Origin: Alistipes sp.
GTDB lineage: Bacteria > Bacteroidota > Bacteroidia > Bacteroidales > Rikenellaceae
Assembly: GCA_017503575.1 (NCBI GenBank)
Contig: JAFVSV010000022.1
Span: 1 to 42,346 of the forward strand
Direction of reading: 5' to 3'
Length of the DNA: 42,346 nt
Position 1 is the first letter of the stretch; every line of letters starts with the position of its first letter. Positions 34,498-42,138 of the stretch are shown here, one piece after another. The notes beneath the pieces are model-generated. The model did not search any database. It worked only from the letters and a program-made list of their open reading frames with translations, and had not been told where the DNA came from. The position numbers were made by a program, and so were the translations under genes.

Positions 34498-36495
34498 ATG
34501 AATAGAACTAAACTCTTTATTCTTGCTTTGATGGGGGTATGCTTGGCATCATGTACCACTGACAACGTCGACGAGCCCCAGTCAGCCTCTCCCGAGGCAA
34601 TAGCGGCAAAGAAGTTTGTGAACACCTCGGCAGATGCTATCGAGGGTGAACTTATCATCTATGTCGATGAGGCTACCGCCTTGCAGCTCGAGGGCGCAGA
34701 GGTGGCTACACGTTCGGGTGTATCGTCGCTCGACGCATTCGCAGCAGAGGTTGGCGCTACGGCGATTAAGCCTGTCTTCAACCTTAAGGTTAATGCCGAG
34801 CGTAAGCGTGCGCTCGACATGCACCGCTGGTATACGGTATCTTTCCCCGCAGAGGAGAACCTCGATGAGGCAGCACAGCGCCTTGCACAGTGCGAGGTCG
34901 TAGAGCTTGTGCAGTTTGCAACGCGTATCGCACAGCCAAAGGTTACTGCAACAGAGATAAACCTCGACGAGGTGGCTACAACGCGTGTGGCGGATATGCC
35001 TTTCGACGATACGCTGCTTCCCAAGCAGTGGCACTATAACAATGATGGTACTGTCGACTTCCCTAATGCAAAGGCTGGCGCCGATATCAACCTCTTCGCT
35101 GCGTGGGAGCTTACGACAGGTCGTCCCGATGTTGTCGTAGCGATTGTTGATGAGGGTGTATGCTACACTCACAAGGACCTTCAGCCAAATATGCACGTTA
35201 ATGAGGCCGAGCAGAATGGCGAAGAGGGTGTTGATGACGATAATAATGGCTATGTTGACGACGTCTATGGCTACAACTTCGTTGACAATGGCCGTATTAC
35301 TTGGACTCGTAATGGCGATGGTGGTCACGGTACTCACGTTGCAGGTACTGTTGCTGCCGTAAACAACAATGGCATTGGTGTCGCTGGTGTCGCTGGTGGC
35401 TCGGGCAATGGCGATGGCGTACGCATCTTCTCATGCCAGATTATCTCGGGTGGTAATGCTGCTGGTGTAAATGCTACTGCTGCGGCTGTTGAGTATGCTG
35501 CCGACCGTGGCGCTTGCATTTTGCAGAACTCTTGGGGCTTTAACGCAGGTGATATTGCCAACGACAATATGTTTGAGACCGGCCAAACAAGCGTTGAGTG
35601 GAAGGCGTTCCAGTACTTCATGTCAACGAAGAATCATCCCAACCTTGAGGGTGGTATCATCATCTTCGCTGCGGGTAACGATGGTAAGGCTTATGCTGGC
35701 TATCCAGCCGCATACAACAAGCTTATCGCAGTGTCGGCTATTGGCGCTGATGGCAATCCTACATACTACACTTGCTACGACCGTGGCTGTAATGTGACGG
35801 CTCCTGGTGGTGAGTACTTCCGCCGTAACGGCTCGACGGTGGAGAGTGGCTGTGTGGTTTCGACATTGCCTGGCGATAAGTATGCTCTCATGCAGGGTAC
35901 ATCAATGGCGTGTCCTCATGTTTCGGGTATTGCCGCCTTGGCTATATCTTATGCTGCTGACAACGGCATCGTGCTTACACTCTCAGAGCTTAAGGATATC
36001 ATCGTCTCTTCAGCATCTGGCCTCAAGTTCGAGGGTACGAAGTCAAACTACGGGACTAATGGCACGATGAATCTCCAAGTATATAACAACAAGATGGGTA
36101 CAGGTCTCATCGACGCATATCGCGTGTTGATGGCCGTTCGTGGTACTACATGTATTCCTATACCACTTGGCGAGCAGGCTATCCTCGATATCAACTACTA
36201 CATCGGCGATGGCAACCTTCAGGTAAAGATGCTTGAGTCAACCATCTCGGACGAGGTTAAAGATAAGCTCGGTATCACTGACTGCCGCTTTATGGGTAGC
36301 AAGCTTCTTCTCACATGTACAAAGCCTGGTACAGCTCTCGTGACATTGAAGTATATTGCTGGTGGTAACACCGCTGGTGGTGGCCAGATTACTGGTGGTA
36401 TGGAGGCAGAGCAGGAGTTTGCCTTTGTGGTTCGTCCAGGTATTAAGGTCGATGAGGGTACTGGCGCTCCTATCGTTCCTGGTGGCTGGTTGTAA
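34498..36495 (+). CDS. S8 subtilisin-like serine protease lipoprotein (module 2)
   Basis: 665 aa; lipobox LASC (Cys19). It is a close paralogue of the module 1 protease with the same order: propeptide to about 168, Asp218 in VAIVDEG, His277 in GHGTHVAGT, Asn394 in AAGNDG and Ser469 in GTSMACPHVSG. The stretch around GGHGTHVAGTVAAVNNNG and the following GVAGVAGGSGNG is nearly identical between the two. It lacks about ten residues in the loop before His. The C-terminus is again glycine-rich (AGGNTAGGGQITGG) and ends PGGWL. All catalytic residues are present, so it should be active. Surface or periplasmic protein degradation or processing is inferred. Confidence 0.93.
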   Translation: MNRTKLFILALMGVCLASCTTDNVDEPQSASPEAIAAKKFVNTSADAIEGELIIYVDEATALQLEGAEVATRSGVSSLDAFAAEVGATAIKPVFNLKVNAERKRALDMHRWYTVSFPAEENLDEAAQRLAQCEVVELVQFATRIAQPKVTATEINLDEVATTRVADMPFDDTLLPKQWHYNNDGTVDFPNAKAGADINLFAAWELTTGRPDVVVAIVDEGVCYTHKDLQPNMHVNEAEQNGEEGVDDDNNGYVDDVYGYNFVDNGRITWTRNGDGGHGTHVAGTVAAVNNNGIGVAGVAGGSGNGDGVRIFSCQIISGGNAAGVNATAAAVEYAADRGACILQNSWGFNAGDIANDNMFETGQTSVEWKAFQYFMSTKNHPNLEGGIIIFAAGNDGKAYAGYPAAYNKLIAVSAIGADGNPTYYTCYDRGCNVTAPGGEYFRRNGSTVESGCVVSTLPGDKYALMQGTSMACPHVSGIAALAISYAADNGIVLTLSELKDIIVSSASGLKFEGTKSNYGTNGTMNLQVYNNKMGTGLIDAYRVLMAVRGTTCIPIPLGEQAILDINYYIGDGNLQVKMLESTISDEVKDKLGITDCRFMGSKLLLTCTKPGTALVTLKYIAGGNTAGGGQITGGMEAEQEFAFVVRPGIKVDEGTGAPIVPGGWL

Positions 36496-36525
36496 TATTG
36501 TTAACGCATAAAATTAGAACGAGAT

Positions 36526-36975
36526 ATGAAGAAGTTTTTTGCAGTTTTTGCAATCGTAGCACTCGCCTTGGTCGGTTGCGAGAAGAACCCCGACAATAGT
36601 GGTCAGGGAGGCGGTAGTAATAGCGCTATCGATGGTCAGTGGCATATCACCGAGTGGAATGGCGAGGCTCCCGAGTTCGATGTATATATCAAGTTTGAGA
36701 AGGGCGCCTTCGAGATCTACCAGCAGGTGTGGACACTCGATTATGAGCTATTCAAGGGCACATTTAAGATTAGTGGCAACATCGTAACAGGCTCATACGA
36801 GAATGGCTCTAACTGGGCTTCGGGCTATAAGTTTGCGGTTGAGGGCGACATACTCACCATGCACAGCCAGGAGGATCAGAGTGTGACCAGCGTTTACGAG
36901 AAGTGTGAGATTCCTGCTGAGATTATCACAGAGGCTACAACAACGCGTGCTGCGGAGGTTGTTCCTTTCTTGTAA
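36526..36975 (+). CDS. Small lipocalin-like lipoprotein paired with S8 protease (module 2)
   Basis: 149 aa; lipobox LVGC (Cys18) followed by EKNPDNSG. It aligns throughout with the module 1 small lipoprotein: DGQWHITEWNGEAPEFDVYI, QQVWTLDYELFKGTFKISGN, SVYEKCEIPAEI. The tail is TTRAAEVVPFL, compared with TRSVEVVPFL in the paralogue. It begins 30 bp after the protease stop and is followed by a terminator-like hairpin. Inferred to work with the S8 protease; the mode is unknown. Confidence 0.8.
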   Translation: MKKFFAVFAIVALALVGCEKNPDNSGQGGGSNSAIDGQWHITEWNGEAPEFDVYIKFEKGAFEIYQQVWTLDYELFKGTFKISGNIVTGSYENGSNWASGYKFAVEGDILTMHSQEDQSVTSVYEKCEIPAEIITEATTTRAAEVVPFL

Positions 36976-36997
36976 TCATTTGATTATTAATGGTAAT

Positions 36998-37032
36998 GGG
37001 GTGATTCCTGCGTGGGAGTTACCCCTTTTTTT
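36998..37032 (+). terminator. Terminator or attenuator just before the C10 protease gene
   Basis: GGGGTGATTCC can pair over 11 positions (two G-T wobbles) with GGAGTTACCCC and is followed by seven T. The T run ends only five bases before the ATG of the C10 protease gene, and no TAnnTTTG element lies between. The C10 gene may therefore depend on read-through, or on a promoter I cannot see. Confidence 0.75.
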
Positions 37033-37037
37033 AGACG

Positions 37038-38777
37038 ATGAAGAGACTACTTATAATTGCTGCCCTCGCTGTTGTGTCCATCTGTGGGGCGGTGGCCAAG
37101 GAGATACCATCAACTGTGGCGCTTGACATAGCGCGTGGCGTGTTGGGCGATGCTACGCGAGGCACGGATGTCGTTGTGGCGTGGGATAGCCATGCGCTCG
37201 GCACGACGCGAGGAGGTGATGCCCCAACGTTCTATGTTATTACCCCAACATCGGGTGTGGGCTTTGTTATCGTCGCTGGTGACGATAGGGTAGCGCCCGT
37301 ATTGGCATACTCTACACGCTACACAATCGCCGACGAGGATATGCTACCTCCCAACTTTGCAGGATGGTTAGTGTATGTTGATGATGCTGTGAAGTATGTC
37401 CGCGAGAACGACATTGCTGCTGACGAGGCTACGGCGCGACTATGGTCCGAACTGTATGTGCCAACCAATGCTACGCTACTTAACACTGCTCGTTGGAGTC
37501 AGTATCAGCCATATAATAAGTACTGCCCACTTGATGATGGAGCACTCTCGCTAACGGGTTGTACGCAGACGGCAATGGCTATTATCATGCACTACAACCG
37601 CTGGCCAGCGGAGGCGCAGGGTACGACCGTGCCATTTACGACATCCACAAAGGGTCTCGATGTCCCCGCGCGCGACCTAAACCACAAGTACGATTGGGAT
37701 AATATGCTCTATGAGTATGTCGAGGGTGAGTATAGCGATGCTGAGGGCGATGCTGTGGCGGTGCTTATGGCTGACCTCGGCCACTCGTTCCAGGCTGACT
37801 ATTCGGCAATTAGCACGGCGGCATTTCCTAATAATGTGGCGATGTACGAGAACTATGGTTATAGCCCTTCGTGCTATATTGCTATGCGCGACTACTACTC
37901 TGCGGAGAGTTGGAACGCTCTGTTGCGTAGTGAGATAGATGCTAATAGACCTATCTTTTATAGCGCTTATACCGCTGATGAGGCAGGTCACGCCTTCGTA
38001 ATAGATGGCTATGATGCGAACGACTACTTCCATGTCAATTGGGGTTGGGGCGGCATGAGCGATGGCTTTTTTAAGATTGAGGGGCTTGTTCTCGAGGAGT
38101 ATGTCTTCGACACGATGCACTGGGCATTTCTCGGTATTCACCCTGTGCGTGATGGTGAGATTGACAATTGGATATATCTATCGGCACCTGGTATGACAAC
38201 CCAGACCAAGGAGTTCGAGACGGGTGTATCGTTTGTGATTGACGGTATCTCGATAGCTAACCCTGCGGTTGTCAACTTCGATGGCGAGGTGCGCGTGGGA
38301 GTCTGCGATATTGAGGGTGAGTTTAAGTCGTGGGCGTCGGATGCAGTCGCCTTCTCGCTCGACTCGGGCTATGCCACCTCGGTGGTAAATATCACAGCAC
38401 AGGTCGAGGATGAGATTTTGTCAGGCGATAGGCTACGAGCATTCTATCGCGCCAAGAGTGGTGATAAGTGGCATTTGATGATGCCATACGCCGATAACAC
38501 CCAGTGGGAGATTGTCTTGAAGCACCCATCTATTGGCGATACTACCTCGCTAAAGTTCGATAAGACTACTGGGCTGATGACTATTACGCACGACGAGGAT
38601 GTCATCGCGACGCTCAATATGCTCGGTAGTGTTGTGGAGAGTGGCGTTGAGACAACATCTCGCTTGTTGATTATTGATACCAACATCCTCAATCACAAGG
38701 ATTTGTACACCATCTACTTGGAGCATGAGAGTAGTGGCGAGAGTAAGAGCTATACATTTACACTTAACGACTTGTAG
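37038..38777 (+). CDS. C10-family (streptopain-like) cysteine protease
   Basis: 579 aa with a type I signal peptide (MKRLLIIAALAVVSICGAVA). Residues about 22-145 are the Spi-type propeptide (PTFYVITPTSGVGFVIVAGD, NFAGWLVYVDDA). The mature enzyme follows at LLNTARWSQYQPYNKYCP. Catalytic Cys175 is in LTGCTQTAMAIIM and His318 in AGHAFVIDGYD, with the HVNWGWGG motif after it. The C-terminal ~190 residues are beta-rich, probably a secretion or Ig-like region. T-R-G motifs at 40-42 and 57-59 lie in the propeptide. It sits at the end of the S8 protease modules. Likely secreted and self-activating. Confidence 0.92.
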   Translation: MKRLLIIAALAVVSICGAVAKEIPSTVALDIARGVLGDATRGTDVVVAWDSHALGTTRGGDAPTFYVITPTSGVGFVIVAGDDRVAPVLAYSTRYTIADEDMLPPNFAGWLVYVDDAVKYVRENDIAADEATARLWSELYVPTNATLLNTARWSQYQPYNKYCPLDDGALSLTGCTQTAMAIIMHYNRWPAEAQGTTVPFTTSTKGLDVPARDLNHKYDWDNMLYEYVEGEYSDAEGDAVAVLMADLGHSFQADYSAISTAAFPNNVAMYENYGYSPSCYIAMRDYYSAESWNALLRSEIDANRPIFYSAYTADEAGHAFVIDGYDANDYFHVNWGWGGMSDGFFKIEGLVLEEYVFDTMHWAFLGIHPVRDGEIDNWIYLSAPGMTTQTKEFETGVSFVIDGISIANPAVVNFDGEVRVGVCDIEGEFKSWASDAVAFSLDSGYATSVVNITAQVEDEILSGDRLRAFYRAKSGDKWHLMMPYADNTQWEIVLKHPSIGDTTSLKFDKTTGLMTITHDEDVIATLNMLGSVVESGVETTSRLLIIDTNILNHKDLYTIYLEHESSGESKSYTFTLNDL

Positions 38778-38779
38778 AG

Positions 38780-39367
38780 ATGAAAAGAGTGCTGTATATA
38801 GTTGTTGCACTTATACTCCTTGCGGGATGCAAGAAGCATAAGCCACTACCCGAGCCTGTGATTGATGAAATCACAATGGAGGAGGATAAATATCAGCTTG
38901 ATTATAAGGGGCAAACTCTGACCCTTGAGTTTGAGACTAATGCCGAATATAGCTTTGAGATAGGTGACGACTGGATTACACTTCTCGATGATAGTCGCGC
39001 TATGGTGGGCTATTCGCAGAGCTTTGTAGTTGCAGAAAACAACTCTGCCGATACGCGTAGCACCTATATTAAGATTATTGCTGGCAAGGTGGAGTATACG
39101 GTAACAGTCGAGCAGGCGGGTTGTCCCGAGCTATTTAACCTCATCATCCGCCATAGCACCAACAGCCTCGATTCGCCCGAGTGGGTAGGTGAGAAGGTTG
39201 AGGGTTATGTTGACTGGGGTGATGGTTGCGAGGATACATATAGCGAGGGTGTGAGCCACGACTACACCTCCGAGGGGAAGTACAGTGCTACGTTCGAGAT
39301 GGAGGGTGTTGATGGCTTTGAGATTAAGCGACTTGGCGATATTGAACATCTGGGTATAGCCTTTTGA
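38780..39367 (+). CDS. BACON-domain lipoprotein coupled to the C10 protease
   Basis: 195 aa; lipobox LAGC (Cys17) followed by KKHK. Residues about 40-115 resemble a BACON domain: DYKGQTLTLEFETNAEYSFE, DDWITLL, and the closing strand VEYTVTVEQAG. The remaining ~75 residues contain a PKD-like YVDWGDGCEDTYSEG followed by HDYTSEGKYSATFEME, and end abruptly after GFEIKRLGDIEHLGIAF. The start lies 2 bp after the C10 stop, so translation is coupled. C10 proteases in Bacteroides are known to have inhibitor genes alongside; whether this protein inhibits, anchors or is a substrate is unknown. The abrupt end could mean truncation of a longer surface protein. Confidence 0.72.
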   Translation: MKRVLYIVVALILLAGCKKHKPLPEPVIDEITMEEDKYQLDYKGQTLTLEFETNAEYSFEIGDDWITLLDDSRAMVGYSQSFVVAENNSADTRSTYIKIIAGKVEYTVTVEQAGCPELFNLIIRHSTNSLDSPEWVGEKVEGYVDWGDGCEDTYSEGVSHDYTSEGKYSATFEMEGVDGFEIKRLGDIEHLGIAF

Positions 39368-39392
39368 GTGAGGCGATGAAAATGATATTAAT

Positions 39393-39556
39393 GAGGCTGA
39401 ATAAAAAGTGTATTTTGTCGTTATGCTTGCCCTCAAAATGCTCATTTACGCCAAGTAAACTCCGCTTTTTCGGGCTTCGCATGCCTAAAACTACATCTTT
39501 TTCTTCAACCTCATAACAAAATTGGGGATGGCTAAAATACTTTTTAGTCACCCCCC
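39393..39556 (-). repeat. 164-bp dispersed repeat, copy 2
   Basis: The second copy of the element at 20478-20641, in the same orientation and again adjacent to the 3' end of a minus-strand gene (waaA). The stem-loop next to waaA is conserved but longer, because AAAA/TTTT extends it, and it has a G-T pair where copy 1 has G-C. Both copies keep one A-C mismatch. This pattern of changes that keep pairing suggests the RNA fold matters. It occupies most of the 220-bp convergent gap. Confidence 0.85.
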
Positions 39557-39587
39557 ATATTTATGAGGTGTGTTGATGTGCGTTCTA

Positions 39588-40823
39588 TTATTTCAGCTTC
39601 TTGAATACCGCCCTTACGACAAGTGCCGTTGCGCCGCAGTTGTGCTCGGCATACTCCTTGGCAGCGTGACTCGTCTTTGCGAGATGCTCTTTGTCGTCGC
39701 GCAAAGGCTCAAACCATGCCTTAAGCTCCTTGGCACTCTTAACGCTCGTGGCAGCGTGAAGCTCTATCATGTCGCACGCCTCCTGGAACTTCTTGTACTT
39801 TGGGCCAAAGGCTATCGGAAGTCCGAATGTAGCAGCCTCCAAGGTGTTGTGTATGCCAACGCCAAAGCCGCCACCAATGTATGACCATGTCGCATAGCCA
39901 TATACGGCAGATAGGATGCCTATGGTGTCGAGGATAAGTACTTGCGTATTGCTGAAGTCGCTCTCCTCTGTCGACTTGGTATAGCGTGCTGCGCCACCCT
40001 TGACTGATGTTATGATATGCTCTATGCGTGCCTCATCCATCTCGTGGGGCGCTATGACAAAGCGAATGTTGGGGTTCTCATTTATAAGCTCAATGAGTAT
40101 CTCCTCGTCGGGACCCCATGTAGAGCCTGCTACAAAGAGACGCTCGTCGCCCTTGAACTTCTCGACGATGGGTATGTGGCGTTGCATCTTGGCTATGGCC
40201 GCCACGCGGTCGAAGCGAGTGTCGCCAGCGATGACAATGTTGTTGTGGCCGATGCCCTTAAGTAGGCGTTTTGACTCCTCGTTCTGAACGAATATCGTTG
40301 TGAAGCTCTTTAGTGCCTTGCGCCATGCCCAGCCCCATGGGCGGAAGAATATCGACTTGGGACGGAATATTGCCGAGACGACATACGTCGGTATCTGGCG
40401 TTTGCCAAGCTCTTCGAGGTAGTTTAGCCAGAACTCATACTTTATGAAGATAGCAGCCTTGGGCTTCACGATCTCCATGAAGCGCTTGACGTTGCGGCTA
40501 CGATCCGATGGTAGGTAGAATATGTAGTCGGCGCCCTCGTAGTTCTTGCGAATCTCGTATCCTGATGGCGAGAAGAAGGTGAGCAGGATTTTTATGGAAG
40601 GGTCAACTTTGCGTATCTGCTCGATGATAGGCCTGCCCTGCTCGAACTCACCTAACGACGCACAATGTACCCATACGATATCTTCGTTGGGTTTGATGCT
40701 CTGGGACATACGGTCGAAGATGTCGCGACGACCCTCCTTCCAAAGCTTGGCCTTCTTGTTGCGGAGTGCGGCTACCCCGACACCCCTCTCAAATAGCCAC
40801 ATGCCAATGTTATACATGCCCAT
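39588..40823 (-). CDS. waaA: 3-deoxy-D-manno-octulosonic acid (Kdo) transferase
   Basis: A GT30-family glycosyltransferase that adds Kdo to lipid A in the inner membrane during LPS core synthesis. The 411-aa protein begins with a hydrophobic N-terminal anchor. It has VWVHCASLGEFEQGRPII (50-67) with the catalytic Glu of the family, FFSPSGYEI, then KYEFWLNYLEEL and a C-terminal donor-binding half with YIGGGFGVGIHNTLEAATFG. Length is typical. Two ATGs (40823, 40817) are possible starts. Promoter TACTTTTG is at 40852-40859. Confidence 0.94.
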   Translation of the reverse strand: MGMYNIGMWLFERGVGVAALRNKKAKLWKEGRRDIFDRMSQSIKPNEDIVWVHCASLGEFEQGRPIIEQIRKVDPSIKILLTFFSPSGYEIRKNYEGADYIFYLPSDRSRNVKRFMEIVKPKAAIFIKYEFWLNYLEELGKRQIPTYVVSAIFRPKSIFFRPWGWAWRKALKSFTTIFVQNEESKRLLKGIGHNNIVIAGDTRFDRVAAIAKMQRHIPIVEKFKGDERLFVAGSTWGPDEEILIELINENPNIRFVIAPHEMDEARIEHIITSVKGGAARYTKSTEESDFSNTQVLILDTIGILSAVYGYATWSYIGGGFGVGIHNTLEAATFGLPIAFGPKYKKFQEACDMIELHAATSVKSAKELKAWFEPLRDDKEHLAKTSHAAKEYAEHNCGATALVVRAVFKKLK

Positions 40824-40851
40824 TTGACGTTAGGTTTGCGTTTACAAAGCA

Positions 40852-40859
40852 CAAAAGTA
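40852..40859 (-). promoter_or_regulatory. -7 promoter element of waaA
   Basis: Minus-strand TACTTTTG matches TAnnTTTG, 29 bp before the start codon. Confidence 0.55.
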
Positions 40860-40920
40860 ATAAAAAAATCTGTATAAACCTATATTTATTGAATAAATGT
40901 ACCTATTAAGGTGATAAATA

Positions 40921-40968
40921 GCAGACGAGGCTGACTAAAGAGTGCAATCATAGGTCAGCCTCGTCTGC
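40921..40968 (-). terminator. Long stem-loop after yraN
   Basis: A 15-bp perfect inverted repeat (GCAGACGAGGCTGAC / GTCAGCCTCGTCTGC) lies four bases past the yraN stop. On the minus strand it is followed only by TATTTATC, so it is probably a terminator or 3'-end stabiliser for pepE-yraN rather than a textbook terminator. Confidence 0.65.
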
Positions 40969-40972
40969 GAGT

Positions 40973-41326
40973 TTAGATTATGTTCTCGGTGTACTCTATG
41001 GTAAAGTGCCCCTCGTCATCATGCTCCACGGCGATAAGGTCAAATTGCACGATGCGTCGTGGTCGCCGTGTTGCGCGGTAGTAGGCTGCGGCACGCCTTA
41101 ACGAGCGTATCTTCTGTTCGTCGATACTGTCGTATGCCGACTGCCAGCTTCCCCTCTTGCGCGTCTTGACCTCGACGAAGTGTAACGTGTCGTAGTGCTC
41201 GGCGATGATATCTATCTCGTAGCGTCCTACGCGCCAGTTGCGCTCTACGATGTAGTAGCCTCTGTCGCGTAACCACTCCATGGCGACATCCTCGCCTTGC
41301 CGACCTATGAGGGCACTTTGCTCCAT
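40973..41326 (-). CDS. yraN: YraN/UPF0102-family protein (endonuclease-like fold)
   Basis: 117 aa, the usual family length. The restriction-endonuclease-like core is visible: GRQGEDVAMEWL near the N-terminus, ILERNW-like VERNWR, EIDIIAEH, and HFVEVKTRKRG, together the D/E-x-K pattern with Asp and Glu before VKTR. Biological role unknown; often near rnhB or rsmI in other bacteria, but not here. It starts 6 bp after the pepE stop on the same strand, so the two are cotranscribed. Confidence 0.9.
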   Translation of the reverse strand: MEQSALIGRQGEDVAMEWLRDRGYYIVERNWRVGRYEIDIIAEHYDTLHFVEVKTRKRGSWQSAYDSIDEQKIRSLRRAAAYYRATRRPRRIVQFDLIAVEHDDEGHFTIEYTENII

Positions 41327-41332
41327 GGTGTA

Positions 41333-42046
41333 CTACTTCGTGCGCTTGATAAGGAAGCTGATATCGTCACCAGCGTTCACCTCGTATGTCTGCATGCCCT
41401 TCTTGAAGATGCGCATTGGACGCTTGCCGATAAGCTCGATGCTATCCTCTGTTACGCGAAGCATACAACCCTCACGAAGGCCTACAACGTAGCGGCTACG
41501 GTTTGCCTCGAGATACTCCAAGATACGCTGCTCGCGAGTCTCGCCAGCATGACCCTCGGGGTTGGCGTCGAGGTAGTGTGGGTTGATCTGGAATGGCACA
41601 AGACCTATTGCGCGGAACGATGAGGGCTGTACGATAGGCATGTCGTTTGTAGTGCAGATTGTAGGACATGTGACGTTGCTACCAGCCGACCACCCAACGT
41701 ATGGCGTGCCTGCCTTAACGCGGCGGAAGATGGTGTCGAGGAGATCCTCTTCCTGCATCTTCTTGAGCAGTGCAAAGGTGTTGCCACCGCCAATGACGAT
41801 AGCCTGAGCATGACGCACGAAGTTGCGCTTGTTGAGGGCGTGGTGTACCGAGCTCACCTTGATGCCTATCTCGTTGAAACGCTCCTGCACCTTACGCTCA
41901 TACTCGTCGTAAGAGAAGGTAACGGCAGCGTAGGGAATAAATACAACTTCGGTTACGCCTGCGAGAGTCTTTTTAATCTCCTCGATGGGGTATTTCAAAT
42001 AGGGCTCACCGGCATTGGTGGAATTGGAAATTAGTAATAAGTTCAT
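41333..42046 (-). CDS. pepE: Dipeptidase E (peptidase S51, alpha-aspartyl dipeptidase)
   Basis: Cleaves dipeptides with N-terminal aspartate in the cytoplasm. The 237-aa protein shows the S51 nucleophile elbow GWSAGSN, with Ser120, and Asp135 in NDMPI and His157 in NPHYLDA, the same positions as the triad described for Salmonella PepE. The Rossmann-like first half holds VIGGGNTFALLK (84-95). Length is standard. First gene of a pepE-yraN unit, divergent from acpP. Confidence 0.94.
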   Translation of the reverse strand: MNLLLISNSTNAGEPYLKYPIEEIKKTLAGVTEVVFIPYAAVTFSYDEYERKVQERFNEIGIKVSSVHHALNKRNFVRHAQAIVIGGGNTFALLKKMQEEDLLDTIFRRVKAGTPYVGWSAGSNVTCPTICTTNDMPIVQPSSFRAIGLVPFQINPHYLDANPEGHAGETREQRILEYLEANRSRYVVGLREGCMLRVTEDSIELIGKRPMRIFKKGMQTYEVNAGDDISFLIKRTK

Positions 42047-42117
42047 AATGTATTAGTTATTAATAGGTTAATATGCGATGTAATCAAATTGTTAATAATT
42101 TTTTTGCGTCATAATGT

Positions 42118-42125
42118 CAAAGATA
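42118..42125 (-). promoter_or_regulatory. -7 promoter element of pepE
   Basis: Minus-strand TATCTTTG matches TAnnTTTG, 71 bp before the pepE start. Confidence 0.55.
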
Positions 42126-42138
42126 ATAAAAAAAGTGT

